A stretch of DNA of 33,902 bases from an uncultured Prevotellaceae bacterium (GCA_946406555.1 CAMJLB010000020.1:1-33902); one strand, 5' to 3'; shown: positions 26,709-33,814, numbered from the stretch's first letter. Notes: a model not told the origin generated them from the letters alone. Translations and numbers: made by a program.

Positions 26709-26979
26709 GTCAAATTTTCAATAACTCGTATCATTTTTTGCGGTTTTTTTCTTCTCCGTGTCAAAAAAACACTAAATTTGTTGCATGCTGTGAACGAATT
26801 ATTTTACTGTCTTCCCGTCTGTCGTGTTCTTGCATGGTGATGTTTTCGTGGAATAATCCTTGATTTTTCATATTTATGCACTTTGTTTTTCGAAAATCAA
26901 GACAAAAAAAATCTGCGTTTTAGAACGGCGGCAGGGTAGGCGAGACTGCTTGGGAAGCATGCCCGAGACGGGCTGCGAC

Positions 26980-27151
26980 GCAATTCAGCCTCTATTGCGG
27001 CATGGCCGATGCCTTTGGGGCGGCCGTCGTCGGCAAGCTACCCGATTGTTCAGCCTGCTTTGGGGTGCAATTCGGTCTGGATTGCATCCCAAAGCAGGCT
27101 GAATTGATGTGCAATCCAGCCTAAGTTGCAAGCCGATTCAGCCTGAATTGG
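26980..27151. repeat. Four related 19-nt dyad units
   Basis: Units at 26980-26998 (GCAATTCAGCCTCTATTGC), 27067-27085 (GCAATTCGGTCTGGATTGC), 27111-27129 (GCAATCCAGCCTAAGTTGC) and 27133-27151 (CCGATTCAGCCTGAATTGG). All are 19 nt, with a short complementary stem at the ends and a core close to YCAGCCTNN. Confidence 0.7.
27049..27103. repeat. Long inverted repeat with 23-bp arms
   Basis: Arms 27049-27071 and 27081-27103 are complementary with a single mismatch (a G-T wobble in RNA) around a 9-nt loop. The arms begin TTCAGCCTGCTTTGGG. The loop and inner arms coincide with the second 19-nt unit. Confidence 0.85.
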
Positions 27152-27198
27152 AAAACCGTCTTTTCTTGATTTTGCAATGTGCTGTATACCAGTGACTT

Positions 27199-27275
27199 GT
27201 GAAAATCGCTGAGATTCCGTTATTTTGCCCCAAGGCAGAGACACAACGGAATTTTTTAATCTCAGCGATTTTCAC
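27199..27275. mobile_element. MITE-like 77-bp element with 18-bp perfect terminal inverted repeats
   Basis: GTGAAAATCGCTGAGATT at 27199-27216 is the exact reverse complement of 27258-27275. A nested 8-bp pair (ATTCCGTT 27214-27221 with AACGGAAT 27245-27252) extends the structure. No coding capacity and no obvious target duplication, so the MITE call is inferred from architecture. Confidence 0.5.
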
Positions 27276-27278
27276 CGG

Positions 27279-27309
27279 ATATTTATGCAACCCTCTCGTG
27301 CATAAATAT
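27279..27309 (-). terminator. 11-bp perfect hairpin after the DUF5107 gene
   Basis: ATATTTATGCA (27279-27289) pairs with TGCATAAATAT (27299-27309) around a 9-nt loop, about 29 nt past the stop codon at 27338. There is no T-tract, so it could act in RNA 3'-end formation or be part of the repeat cluster. Confidence 0.45.
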
Positions 27310-27337
27310 AGCTTTCCTTTTCCAAGTTAGCGTGAGC

Positions 27338-30300
27338 CTACAACATAGCGTTAATCAGTGAGCGGAACTGCTGGATGCCCTGATGGTTGTTGTCCAGTTG
27401 TTCCACATCCTTCAGGTAGCGTTCGGCATGCTCCTTGTCGCCCATGCCGTAATAACCGAGGGCGAGCATATACTTGCAGTGGATGAGATTCTTCGTATCG
27501 AGCTCGGAAACTCCGTCCTCACGGTTTTCTTCCCAGATAAGAAGATCGGGCAGTGACACGGCGAAATAGTCCATCACCTGCTTCTCGAAGATGTGCTGCT
27601 TGCCATAGTTGATGAGCCGGTAGAAGCGTCCGTGAGCCTCGTTCTCGCGTCCGAGTTTTCGAAGCGCCAGCCCCTGATAGAAAATCTTGTCGGGTTTGGC
27701 GTCATTGTAATACATGGCGGCAGCAGGCTCCTGCGGACCTTTCGTGGCCTCTTCCCAGCACGCCAGAGCCTTCGCCTTGTTGTTTACTGCATCATAGGCG
27801 ACACCCAGCAGATAGTAGAAGTCGCTCTCCTGTGCACCGTAGAGTTTGCCTTCGCCGAGATGATGCGGATATGCTAAGCATTCGTTCAGAAGGGTAATGG
27901 CCCGTTCGTACTTCTTGTCGACAATGGCCTGCTTGGCCAGTTCCACGCGACAAATCTGATATTGGGCAGACACCTTGCCTTCGCCGCCCTCCCACGGATG
28001 GAAAACGCGGGCATCGAGCCGTTGCATGGCTTCCTCATAGCGGCCCGTCTGGTTGAGCAGGGTAATCTCTTCGAGCACGAGGTCGTCGCGCCGTCGGATA
28101 AGTTGCGGATATTTCTGCAGGAAGGCCAGTCGCCCGTCATGCGGACGGTGGAGGCGCTTGTAGAGTTGGTCGAGCTCCATCAGTATGCGCTCGTCGTTCT
28201 CGTCAAGCCGGAAGGCCCGCTCCATATACTGCAATGCCTCTTGCTGACGGTTCTGCTTATTGAAGCGCGCCAGGGCAAGATTGCGCCAGACAGTGGGGAA
28301 CTGCGGATCGAGCCGGGCCGAGCATTCCCAGTTGTCGATGGCCAGGTCGTACTGCCGATGGGCATAGTAGAGACAGCCAAGATAGTAGGGCGCCTTACTG
28401 TATTTAGCATCAGACGAATTACTATTTATGCGTTGGGCAGCGCTGGCCGTGGCGGCGGTCAGGGCAATGATGTCTTCCGGACGGTTAGGGAAGCAGTATG
28501 CCGGGTCGGCCGTCTCTGCTCTCTCCAGCGCATCTTGCTCACCGCAGAAGGCAAAGAGATAGTAATAGGTCATCGGTGTGACAGCTCCCTCCTCGATAGC
28601 CATCTGCCAGACGGCACGGGCCTCGTCGGTCAGTCCGGCAGCCTGATAGTCGAGTGCCACCTCATCGTAATTCTGGGCACTTTTACGCAACATCCGTTTC
28701 ATCTCTGCCAGCGCTTCCTCGTCGTGCTCCAGCAGATACTGCTCGTAGCGGCAGCCATAGTTAAAGAGGTCAAGTTGCAGCGACTCACGGATGAGGGCGA
28801 GGCATCGGCCGTTATAGCCCAGTTTGCGCAAGATGGCGGCCTTCAGCGCCCGTGCCTTGTGGTTGTGCCAGTTGCTGACGAGGCAACGGTCCACCTCGTC
28901 GAGGGCATCCTCGTAGCGGCCTTGTGCAGTACTGATCTTGGCAGCCTCAAAGTAGCCGGCATCTGCCCAGGCCTTACTCCAGGTAGACTTCCAGAACAGT
29001 TCGTAAGCCTCATCATACTGTCCTTGGTATTTCAGTGCGAGGGCAAGGTTATAGATTGGCTCGCTGTCATAAGGATTAGGATTGCGCTTGGTTATGAGTT
29101 TGACAGCCTTTCGCAGATAGCCCTCAGCCTTGGCGAAGCGCCCTTTCCGGATATACCACAGGCCCATAGCGTTCAGGCAACGAATGTCGTCGGGGTCTCG
29201 ACGCAAGGCCTCCTCATAGTAGTCGGTAGGTATCCACGTGGCGTGACGGTACTGTTCCAAGTGCATACCCGTAAGGTAGAGCTGCTCGTTGGTCTTGACC
29301 TGCCCGGGCAGCAGGGCTGCCTCGGCACTGTCGGGGATAGGACGGATGTCGTCGGCCTCGGCATGCCACTGGAGCACGGCCCGCCGGCCATAGATGAAGT
29401 CTTTTAGTATCTCGAAGGTCAGTTCGTTGAACTTAGCGCCTTTGACGTCGACAATCTCCGTCAGCACCTCTTCGGGACTGACGGTCACTTCCTTCTGATA
29501 ATACACCTCGCCGTTGTCATTTCGGAGAATGATACAGACATCCTGCTTAGAAGTTGCGAAGAGCTTGAAGCTAACGTAGTGACCACCCCTCTCTCCTTCT
29601 GGAGAGGAACTGGGGGGGAGGCTTTCTATGTTGAACACCAAGTCCTTCGAAGCTTCCTTCACCACGCCCAGTTCGCGATAGGGCATGAAGTACTGCGTGA
29701 ACATCTTCTCCTCATACGGCATGAGCCACGCGAAGTCGGGCTGGTTCTCGGTATAGACGCCGGCCATCAGCTCGATGTAGGGGCGGAAACGGCCCTCTTC
29801 CGTCTCCCCCGGGGCAGAGAGATGATAGTCAGACACATGGCCTTCCCATCCCCCCTGGGGTGGTGTCAGGGGTGCTTTATCGGTCAGGTTGCGATCCCAG
29901 GCACGTCCGAAGTCGCCGTTGCCCCATGTCCACTGTTTCTTGCCTGGCGAAAAATGGTGGCTGGCCACATGCAGCATACCGGCGCGGGTGTCGTTCTCGT
30001 AGCCACCCTCGAAGTCGAAGCGCGAATTGACAGCCATATACGATGTCGGGACACGGATATTCTTGTAGTTAGAGATGTCAACGCCGGCAGAGTAGTCCAT
30101 TTTATAATAGGTGCCCGTAGCGATGGGAAACGACGAGACGGCCCGCTTGCCATGATCGAAGACGGCGTTGATGTCGGGGGGGAACACGCTCTGATACTGG
30201 TCGTTCACCTCCACAGCGGGATTGGCCCACCAGAGGAAGGTCTGCGGCACGTCGGTACGGTTGTACAGCCGGCCTTTGATTTCCAGATAGGCACAGCCTG

Positions 30301-30790
30301 GGCGCAACGTAAAGCCTGCCATGCCCTTCTGATGAAACATTCTTTCCATCTCACTCACCCATACACTCACGCTCCCGTCGGCATTCTCCTCGATGCAGGT
30401 GTCTACGGGCATGAAGGTGGTGGGGCGATGGTGCTGAGGCCAGTTGAACTCGATGCCGCCCGAAATCCACGGACCGACAAGCCCTACGAGGGCTGGCTTG
30501 ATGACGTGGTTGTAATACACAAAGTGGCGACGGGCTATCTTGTCGTAGGCCATCTGTATGCGGCCACCCAGCTCGGGCAGCACCATCACCTTGATATACT
30601 CATTCTCCAGCCAGATGGCCTGATACTCCTTGTCGACCTTTTCGTCGGATATAGACTCAATGACTGGGTAAGGATAGACCACTCCGCTTGAGCCCTGATA
30701 GACTCGCTTCTCCAGAAACATCGGGTTCTTTTCCGGCTTCCCCACTTCATAGGTAGGAATAGTCACCAGTTCTCTCCATGCTTTAACCAT
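27338..30790 (-). CDS. DUF5107 domain and tetratricopeptide-repeat protein
   Basis: 1150 residues from the ATG at 30790; an upstream TTG at 30820 is less likely. The N-terminal half matches the DUF5107 pattern, a galactose-mutarotase-like beta-sandwich: VMVLPELGGRIQMAYDK, GPWISGGIEFNWPQHHRP, WWANPAVEVN, and PYIELMAGVYTENQPDFAWL. The second half (about 550-1150) is a row of TPR helices (for example NLALALKYQGQYDEAYELFW, NLALARFNKQNRQQEALQYM). No signal peptide, so probably cytoplasmic. The family often accompanies sugar transporters and is suspected to act on carbohydrates, but I know of no secure activity for this member. It lies 31 nt after the MFS gene and is co-transcribed with it. Two low-complexity insertions (see repeats) interrupt the DUF5107 part. 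Confidence 0.82.
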   Translation of the reverse strand: MVKAWRELVTIPTYEVGKPEKNPMFLEKRVYQGSSGVVYPYPVIESISDEKVDKEYQAIWLENEYIKVMVLPELGGRIQMAYDKIARRHFVYYNHVIKPALVGLVGPWISGGIEFNWPQHHRPTTFMPVDTCIEENADGSVSVWVSEMERMFHQKGMAGFTLRPGCAYLEIKGRLYNRTDVPQTFLWWANPAVEVNDQYQSVFPPDINAVFDHGKRAVSSFPIATGTYYKMDYSAGVDISNYKNIRVPTSYMAVNSRFDFEGGYENDTRAGMLHVASHHFSPGKKQWTWGNGDFGRAWDRNLTDKAPLTPPQGGWEGHVSDYHLSAPGETEEGRFRPYIELMAGVYTENQPDFAWLMPYEEKMFTQYFMPYRELGVVKEASKDLVFNIESLPPSSSPEGERGGHYVSFKLFATSKQDVCIILRNDNGEVYYQKEVTVSPEEVLTEIVDVKGAKFNELTFEILKDFIYGRRAVLQWHAEADDIRPIPDSAEAALLPGQVKTNEQLYLTGMHLEQYRHATWIPTDYYEEALRRDPDDIRCLNAMGLWYIRKGRFAKAEGYLRKAVKLITKRNPNPYDSEPIYNLALALKYQGQYDEAYELFWKSTWSKAWADAGYFEAAKISTAQGRYEDALDEVDRCLVSNWHNHKARALKAAILRKLGYNGRCLALIRESLQLDLFNYGCRYEQYLLEHDEEALAEMKRMLRKSAQNYDEVALDYQAAGLTDEARAVWQMAIEEGAVTPMTYYYLFAFCGEQDALERAETADPAYCFPNRPEDIIALTAATASAAQRINSNSSDAKYSKAPYYLGCLYYAHRQYDLAIDNWECSARLDPQFPTVWRNLALARFNKQNRQQEALQYMERAFRLDENDERILMELDQLYKRLHRPHDGRLAFLQKYPQLIRRRDDLVLEEITLLNQTGRYEEAMQRLDARVFHPWEGGEGKVSAQYQICRVELAKQAIVDKKYERAITLLNECLAYPHHLGEGKLYGAQESDFYYLLGVAYDAVNNKAKALACWEEATKGPQEPAAAMYYNDAKPDKIFYQGLALRKLGRENEAHGRFYRLINYGKQHIFEKQVMDYFAVSLPDLLIWEENREDGVSELDTKNLIHCKYMLALGYYGMGDKEHAERYLKDVEQLDNNHQGIQQFRSLINAML
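29584..29623 (-). repeat. Solo arm of a palindromic element, in frame within the DUF5107 gene
   Basis: About 40 nt closely resembling the arms of the 117-bp element in the MFS gene (shared AGCCTC, C run, CCTCTCCA and GAG/GGGG blocks). It encodes SLPPSSSPEGERGGH between two segments of ordinary DUF5107 sequence. Confidence 0.65.
29783..29878 (-). repeat. 96-bp in-frame insertion in the DUF5107 domain
   Basis: 32 codons (starting KAPLTPPQGGWEGHV, ending GETEEGRFR) lie between the family segments RNLTD and PYIELMAG, which I recall as nearly adjacent in homologues. Both ends are C/G-rich (CCCCAGGGGGG at one side, CCCCCGGGG at the other), as in palindromic repeat elements. Confidence 0.6.
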
Positions 30791-30821
30791 ATACTTTATT
30801 ACTATTTTGACGATTGACAAT

Positions 30822-32174
30822 TTATTTGACTAATTCTCGTTCGAGTTGTTCCAACGACTTGCCTTTGGTCTCAGGCAGATGGCGGAACAAGAAGATGAAG
30901 GCACTGATGCAGATGGCCGAATAAATCCAGAACGTACCACTGGACCCTAATGCAGCATTCATCGAGGGAAATGAGAAGGTGAGCGTGCAACAGCCTGTCC
31001 AGAGGGCAAAGGTGCAGACGGCCATGGCCACACCACGGATGCGGTGGGGGAAAATCTCGGCAAGCAGCGTCCACGTGACGGGACCCAGTGTCATGGCATA
31101 GACCGAGATGGCTGTCACCACCAGCGCCACCATCATGATGCCAGTGAGGCCAAGGAAATAGCAGGTGCCCAGAGTCAGGTAGATAAGTCCAAGTCCGCCA
31201 GCACCCATGAGCATCAGCGTGCGGCGCCCCCACTTTTCTATAGTGTAGAGGGCCACGATGGTGAACAGGACGTTGGCAATGCCCGTGATGACGATGTTGA
31301 TGAACATGCCATCAACGTCAAATCCTGCCCCGGCGAAGATTTCCTGCGCATAGTTGAAGATGACGTTAGTACCGCACCATTGCTGAAACACGGCAATGAC
31401 CAGGCCGAGCAGCAGCACGCGGCGATATGGAGCCTTGCCCCCGGCCCCTCTCCAAAGGAAGAGGGGAGTAATTACTTCTTCCATTCCATTCCGTCCTTGA
31501 GAGTATCTACTCCCCTCGCCCGTTGGAGAGGGGTTGGGGGTGAGGCTTTTCAGTTTCTGATACACCGGCGACTCAGGGATGAAGAAACTCATGACGAGGA
31601 ACAGGGCTGCCGGCAGCGTCTCAGCCCAGAACATCCAGCGCCAGCCCCATGCTACGTTCCACACCTGATTTGCCGCCACAGACGTGTCGCGGGCCAGCAG
31701 CATGTTCACAATTTGTGCACCCAGAATGCCCAGCACAATGGTCATCTGGTTCAGACTGACCATGCGCCCGCGAATGTCGGCCGGACTGACCTCGGCAATA
31801 TACATGGGAGCCATGGCAGATGCCACACCTATGCCCACGCCGCCAATGAAACGGGCAATATTGAAAAGTATGAAATCATTGAAGAGGCCGGTGGCAATGG
31901 CCGATACCGTGAAGAGCACTGCCGATGTGGTCAGCAGCGGCTTGCGTCCATATCTGTCGGCAGCAGCACCTGCCACCATGGCACCTGCCAGGCAGCCCAC
32001 CAGTGCCGTTGTCATGGCCACCCCTTGCAGCAAGGGTGAATCGCTGATGCCGAAATAGAGCTCATAGAAGGGTTTTGCTCCGCCAATCACTACCCAGTCG
32101 TAGCCGAAGAGCAGACCGCCCATCGCCGACACGAGGCAGATAAAGTAGACAAATGATTTGCTGATACGTTGCAT
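30822..32174 (-). CDS. Sugar-porter family MFS transporter
   Basis: 450 residues from the ATG at 32174; the ATG at 32270 would add 32 residues with no family resemblance and overlap the promoter. Sugar-porter signatures in order: GGLLFGYDWVVIGGA, AADRYGRKPLL, YIAEVSPADIRGRMVSLNQ, PESP, QQWCGTNVIFNYA, EKWGRRTLMLMGA, LAEIFPHRIRGVAMA and PETKGKSLEQLE. About twelve membrane helices; expected to import a monosaccharide or small oligosaccharide by H+ symport across the inner membrane. The central cytoplasmic loop between PESPVYQKLK and RRVLLLG is occupied by a 39-codon repeat-derived segment (about residues 210-248). It is the first gene of the unit with DUF5107 and divergent from the AraC regulator. 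Confidence 0.9.
   Translation of the reverse strand: MQRISKSFVYFICLVSAMGGLLFGYDWVVIGGAKPFYELYFGISDSPLLQGVAMTTALVGCLAGAMVAGAAADRYGRKPLLTTSAVLFTVSAIATGLFNDFILFNIARFIGGVGIGVASAMAPMYIAEVSPADIRGRMVSLNQMTIVLGILGAQIVNMLLARDTSVAANQVWNVAWGWRWMFWAETLPAALFLVMSFFIPESPVYQKLKSLTPNPSPTGEGSRYSQGRNGMEEVITPLFLWRGAGGKAPYRRVLLLGLVIAVFQQWCGTNVIFNYAQEIFAGAGFDVDGMFINIVITGIANVLFTIVALYTIEKWGRRTLMLMGAGGLGLIYLTLGTCYFLGLTGIMMVALVVTAISVYAMTLGPVTWTLLAEIFPHRIRGVAMAVCTFALWTGCCTLTFSFPSMNAALGSSGTFWIYSAICISAFIFLFRHLPETKGKSLEQLERELVK
31431..31547 (-). repeat. 117-bp palindromic element inserted in frame in the MFS gene
   Basis: Left arm 31431-31470 and the reverse complement of right arm 31508-31547 match at 33 of 40 positions (both begin AGCCT, share CCCCTCTCCAA and end GAGGGGAGTA). 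Each arm also has its own small hairpin (CCCCTCTCC with GG-rich mate). The length is exactly 39 codons, with no stop in the frame read (SLTPNPSPTGEG at one end, LWRGAGGKA at the other). No target-site duplication was evident. Confidence 0.8.
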
Positions 32175-32201
32175 TATTTCTGTTTTTTGTGAATTACGGT
32201 G

Positions 32202-32209
32202 CAAAGATA
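32202..32209 (-). promoter_or_regulatory. Candidate -7 box of the MFS-DUF5107 unit
   Basis: TATCTTTG on the minus strand, 27 nt upstream of the ATG at 32174, fits the TAnnTTTG consensus. No good -33 TTTG at 19-21 nt, which would be consistent with a promoter depending on an activator such as the divergent AraC protein. Confidence 0.55.
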
Positions 32210-32266
32210 GCGAAAGAACGTCGCATGGCATATAGACGAAACAGGCATTTCTTATGGACGATTTTC

Positions 32267-32288
32267 CCATGTCCGCTTTGATACATGG
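32267..32288. promoter_or_regulatory. Inverted repeat (possible operator) in the divergent region
   Basis: CCATGT (32267-32272) and ACATGG (32283-32288) form a 6-bp dyad with 10-nt spacing that covers the -33 box of the AraC gene. Confidence 0.4.
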
Positions 32289-32307
32289 AATAAATTACGT
32301 AATTTTG
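32277..32307 (+). promoter_or_regulatory. Promoter of the AraC gene (-33 TTTG, -7 TAATTTTG)
   Basis: TTTG (32277-32280), 19-nt spacer, TAATTTTG (32300-32307), a precise fit to the Bacteroidetes consensus, 28 nt upstream of the ATG at 32336. Confidence 0.75.
32292..32305. promoter_or_regulatory. 14-bp perfect palindrome overlapping the AraC -7 box
   Basis: AAATTACGTAATTT is its own reverse complement and overlaps the first six bases of the -7 box, where a bound protein would be expected to block or modulate initiation. Confidence 0.5.
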
Positions 32308-32335
32308 CACCCGCAATCATCAGTAAACTGTCGTT

Positions 32336-33295
32336 ATGGTCAAGAAAAAGGATGGATTTGGGGGCGAGCGGGCTGTTGTTCTATCTCCCGTGCTCGTTAA
32401 AATGGAGGAAGAAGATCCGCTGGCGAGTAGTCTCTTCATCACAGACATAGGCTATTATCCCATGGCAGAACACCACTACCGCATACGTGAGGAAGGCATC
32501 AATCAATATGTTCTTATCTATTGCGTCGAAGGCCATGGATTCTACAAACTCAAGGGAAAAACCTTCACCGTTTCGCGAAACCAGTACTTCATTCTGCCAG
32601 CAGGAATACCCCATGAATACGGTGCTGCGGAAGGTGCGAAATGGACCATCTACTGGGTGCATTTCCGAGGTGAACATGCCGCAATTTATGCCGAAGGATC
32701 GGAAAAACCCTTAGACGTAAAGACGGCCCTTAACTCGCACATCGCCAATCGCAATAACATATTTGAGGAGATGCTGTCAACGCTCCACATTGGCGAGGAC
32801 ATTGAGGACCTGCGATATGCTTCCAGCCTGCTTCACTATTACCTGGCATCCCTGCGCTATCTCAGACAGTATCGTCGTAGCGTCGGTTATGATGCCTGCC
32901 ATGGCAACCACCCCTTCAATAAGAACAAGGGCATAGACGTAGTAGAGGCCGCTGTTCACTACATGAAAGAAAACATCGAGCATCGCATTACCTTGCAAGA
33001 CATACTTGACTATGTCGGTTACTCATCGACACGCTTTTCCGCTTTATTCAAGAAGCAGATGGGAAAGAGCCCACTGGCTTTTTTCAACCGGTTGAAGATA
33101 GAATATGCATGCCACATGCTCAAGGAGACAGACCTGCACATCAACCAGATTTGCTTTAAGGTGGGGTTTGAGGACAGCCTGTATTTCTCACGCCTGTTCT
33201 CAAGGGTCATGGGTATGTCGCCCAGCGAATACCGCAACAAGTGTCGTGAAAAGAAGGCAAGAATACCAACCAGCCTTAGTACTCATCCTCGTTGA
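32336..33295 (+). CDS. AraC-family transcriptional regulator
   Basis: 319 residues. The N-terminal half is a cupin-like sensor domain (YVLIYCVEGHGFYKLKGK, then ILPAGIPHEYGA and WTIYWVHFRG) of the AraC ligand-binding type. The C-terminal ~100 residues hold both helix-turn-helix motifs: ITLQDILDYVGYSSTRFSAL and INQICFKVGFEDSLYFSRLF, followed by MGMSPSEYRNK, the standard AraC ending. It is read divergently from the MFS-DUF5107 unit with 161 nt between start codons, so it most likely controls that unit in response to its sugar, and possibly itself through the palindrome over its own -7 box. Confidence 0.93.
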   Translation: MVKKKDGFGGERAVVLSPVLVKMEEEDPLASSLFITDIGYYPMAEHHYRIREEGINQYVLIYCVEGHGFYKLKGKTFTVSRNQYFILPAGIPHEYGAAEGAKWTIYWVHFRGEHAAIYAEGSEKPLDVKTALNSHIANRNNIFEEMLSTLHIGEDIEDLRYASSLLHYYLASLRYLRQYRRSVGYDACHGNHPFNKNKGIDVVEAAVHYMKENIEHRITLQDILDYVGYSSTRFSALFKKQMGKSPLAFFNRLKIEYACHMLKETDLHINQICFKVGFEDSLYFSRLFSRVMGMSPSEYRNKCREKKARIPTSLSTHPR

Positions 33296-33433
33296 AAACT
33301 TTGTTCGTAACTAATTATCAAACACTTACACCAATATTAACTATTTTTAGCCAAATAAACCGCACGGTCTGAGACGGTCAAAGGCGATTCGTTGGCGGGT
33401 TCGACAAACTTATTCTTTCTGCAAATAATATAT

Positions 33434-33462
33434 AAAAGGTAGGGCATTAGTATGCCACTTTT
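33434..33462 (+). terminator. Imperfect hairpin downstream of the AraC gene
   Basis: AAAAG pairs with CTTTT on the outside and GGCAT with ATGCC (loop TAGT) on the inside, with an internal bulge. It ends in TTTT. It may be a weak terminator about 140 nt after the AraC stop. Confidence 0.3.
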
Positions 33463-33497
33463 CAGTAATATGAGGTAAGTTTCTGATATTTTTATTA

Positions 33498-33537
33498 CGA
33501 GCCAGCCATTGATTGTTAACGACTGGCTCGCTTTTTT
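33498..33537 (+). terminator. Strong rho-independent terminator
   Basis: CGAGCCAG (33498-33505) pairs perfectly with CTGGCTCG (33523-33530) across a 17-nt loop and is followed by a T run at 33532-33537. Oriented to end plus-strand transcription from the AraC gene. No gene is seen in the 200 nt between the AraC stop and this site. Confidence 0.75.
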
Positions 33538-33545
33538 ACAGAGTG

Positions 33546-33761
33546 TCACATATGGAATCTGCTCCTTTGATTTTGTCGGCGGTCTTCCTTCATATCCTGG
33601 GCAATATCAGAGAGTTGCCCCTTCACACTCACACATTCATCCGCTTTTAGAAAGGGTAGTGAGGCCTTAAGCACAGTCCCTGCAGCTTCCTCCTTGTCGG
33701 GCTGGCCATTCATGTAGCGTTTGATGTCGCCCTCTAGTCGATAGGTGAAACTACGGGACAT
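33546..33761 (-). CDS. Small hypothetical protein
   Basis: 71 residues from the ATG at 33761, hydrophilic and charged (RLEGDIKRYMNGQ, then DMKEDRRQNQRSRFHM), with no signal peptide or membrane segment. I do not recognise a family. It is divergent from the ATPase-like gene at the right edge, and the intervening 104 nt contain a 10-bp inverted repeat. No minus-strand -7 box was found, which lowers confidence that it is expressed. Confidence 0.4.
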   Translation of the reverse strand: MSRSFTYRLEGDIKRYMNGQPDKEEAAGTVLKASLPFLKADECVSVKGQLSDIAQDMKEDRRQNQRSRFHM

Positions 33762-33779
33762 ATCTTATCAATCGCAGAA

Positions 33780-33814
33780 TTATACAAAAAAGCGTAACGC
33801 AAATTTGTATAATC
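33780..33814. promoter_or_regulatory. 10-bp perfect inverted repeat, possible operator
   Basis: ATTATACAAA (33780-33789) and TTTGTATAAT (33805-33814) are reverse complements with a 15-nt spacer. The right arm contains the TTTG -33 box of the rightward promoter. Confidence 0.5.

Larger units (their letters stand above)
26606..27337. other. Repeat-dense non-coding interval
   Basis: 732 nt with no credible gene. Short reading frames here are made from the inverted repeats themselves. It contains the leader and candidate -7 box of the 1412-residue gene, a 9-bp inverted repeat (26859-26867 with 26893-26901), four related 19-nt hairpin units, a 23-bp inverted repeat, a 77-bp element with 18-bp ends and an 11-bp hairpin; the last ones lie just downstream of the DUF5107 gene. 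Confidence 0.7.

Noticed and set aside
26980..27151. The 19-nt units as a CRISPR array
   Set aside because: The units are too short, diverge from each other and have irregular spacing.
26860..27244. Short open frames on both strands sharing similar protein ends (for example LLWGAIRSGLHPKAG and LLWDAIQTELHPKAG)
   Set aside because: The similarity comes from the two arms of the 23-bp inverted repeat being translated from opposite strands; there are no start signals or domains.
33405..33412. Minus-strand TAAGTTTG as a -7 box
   Set aside because: No -33 element and no credible gene downstream on the minus strand.
33337..33549. A 70-codon minus-strand frame
   Set aside because: It contains the strong terminator hairpin within its first codons and resembles no family; composition is that of A/T-rich intergenic DNA.
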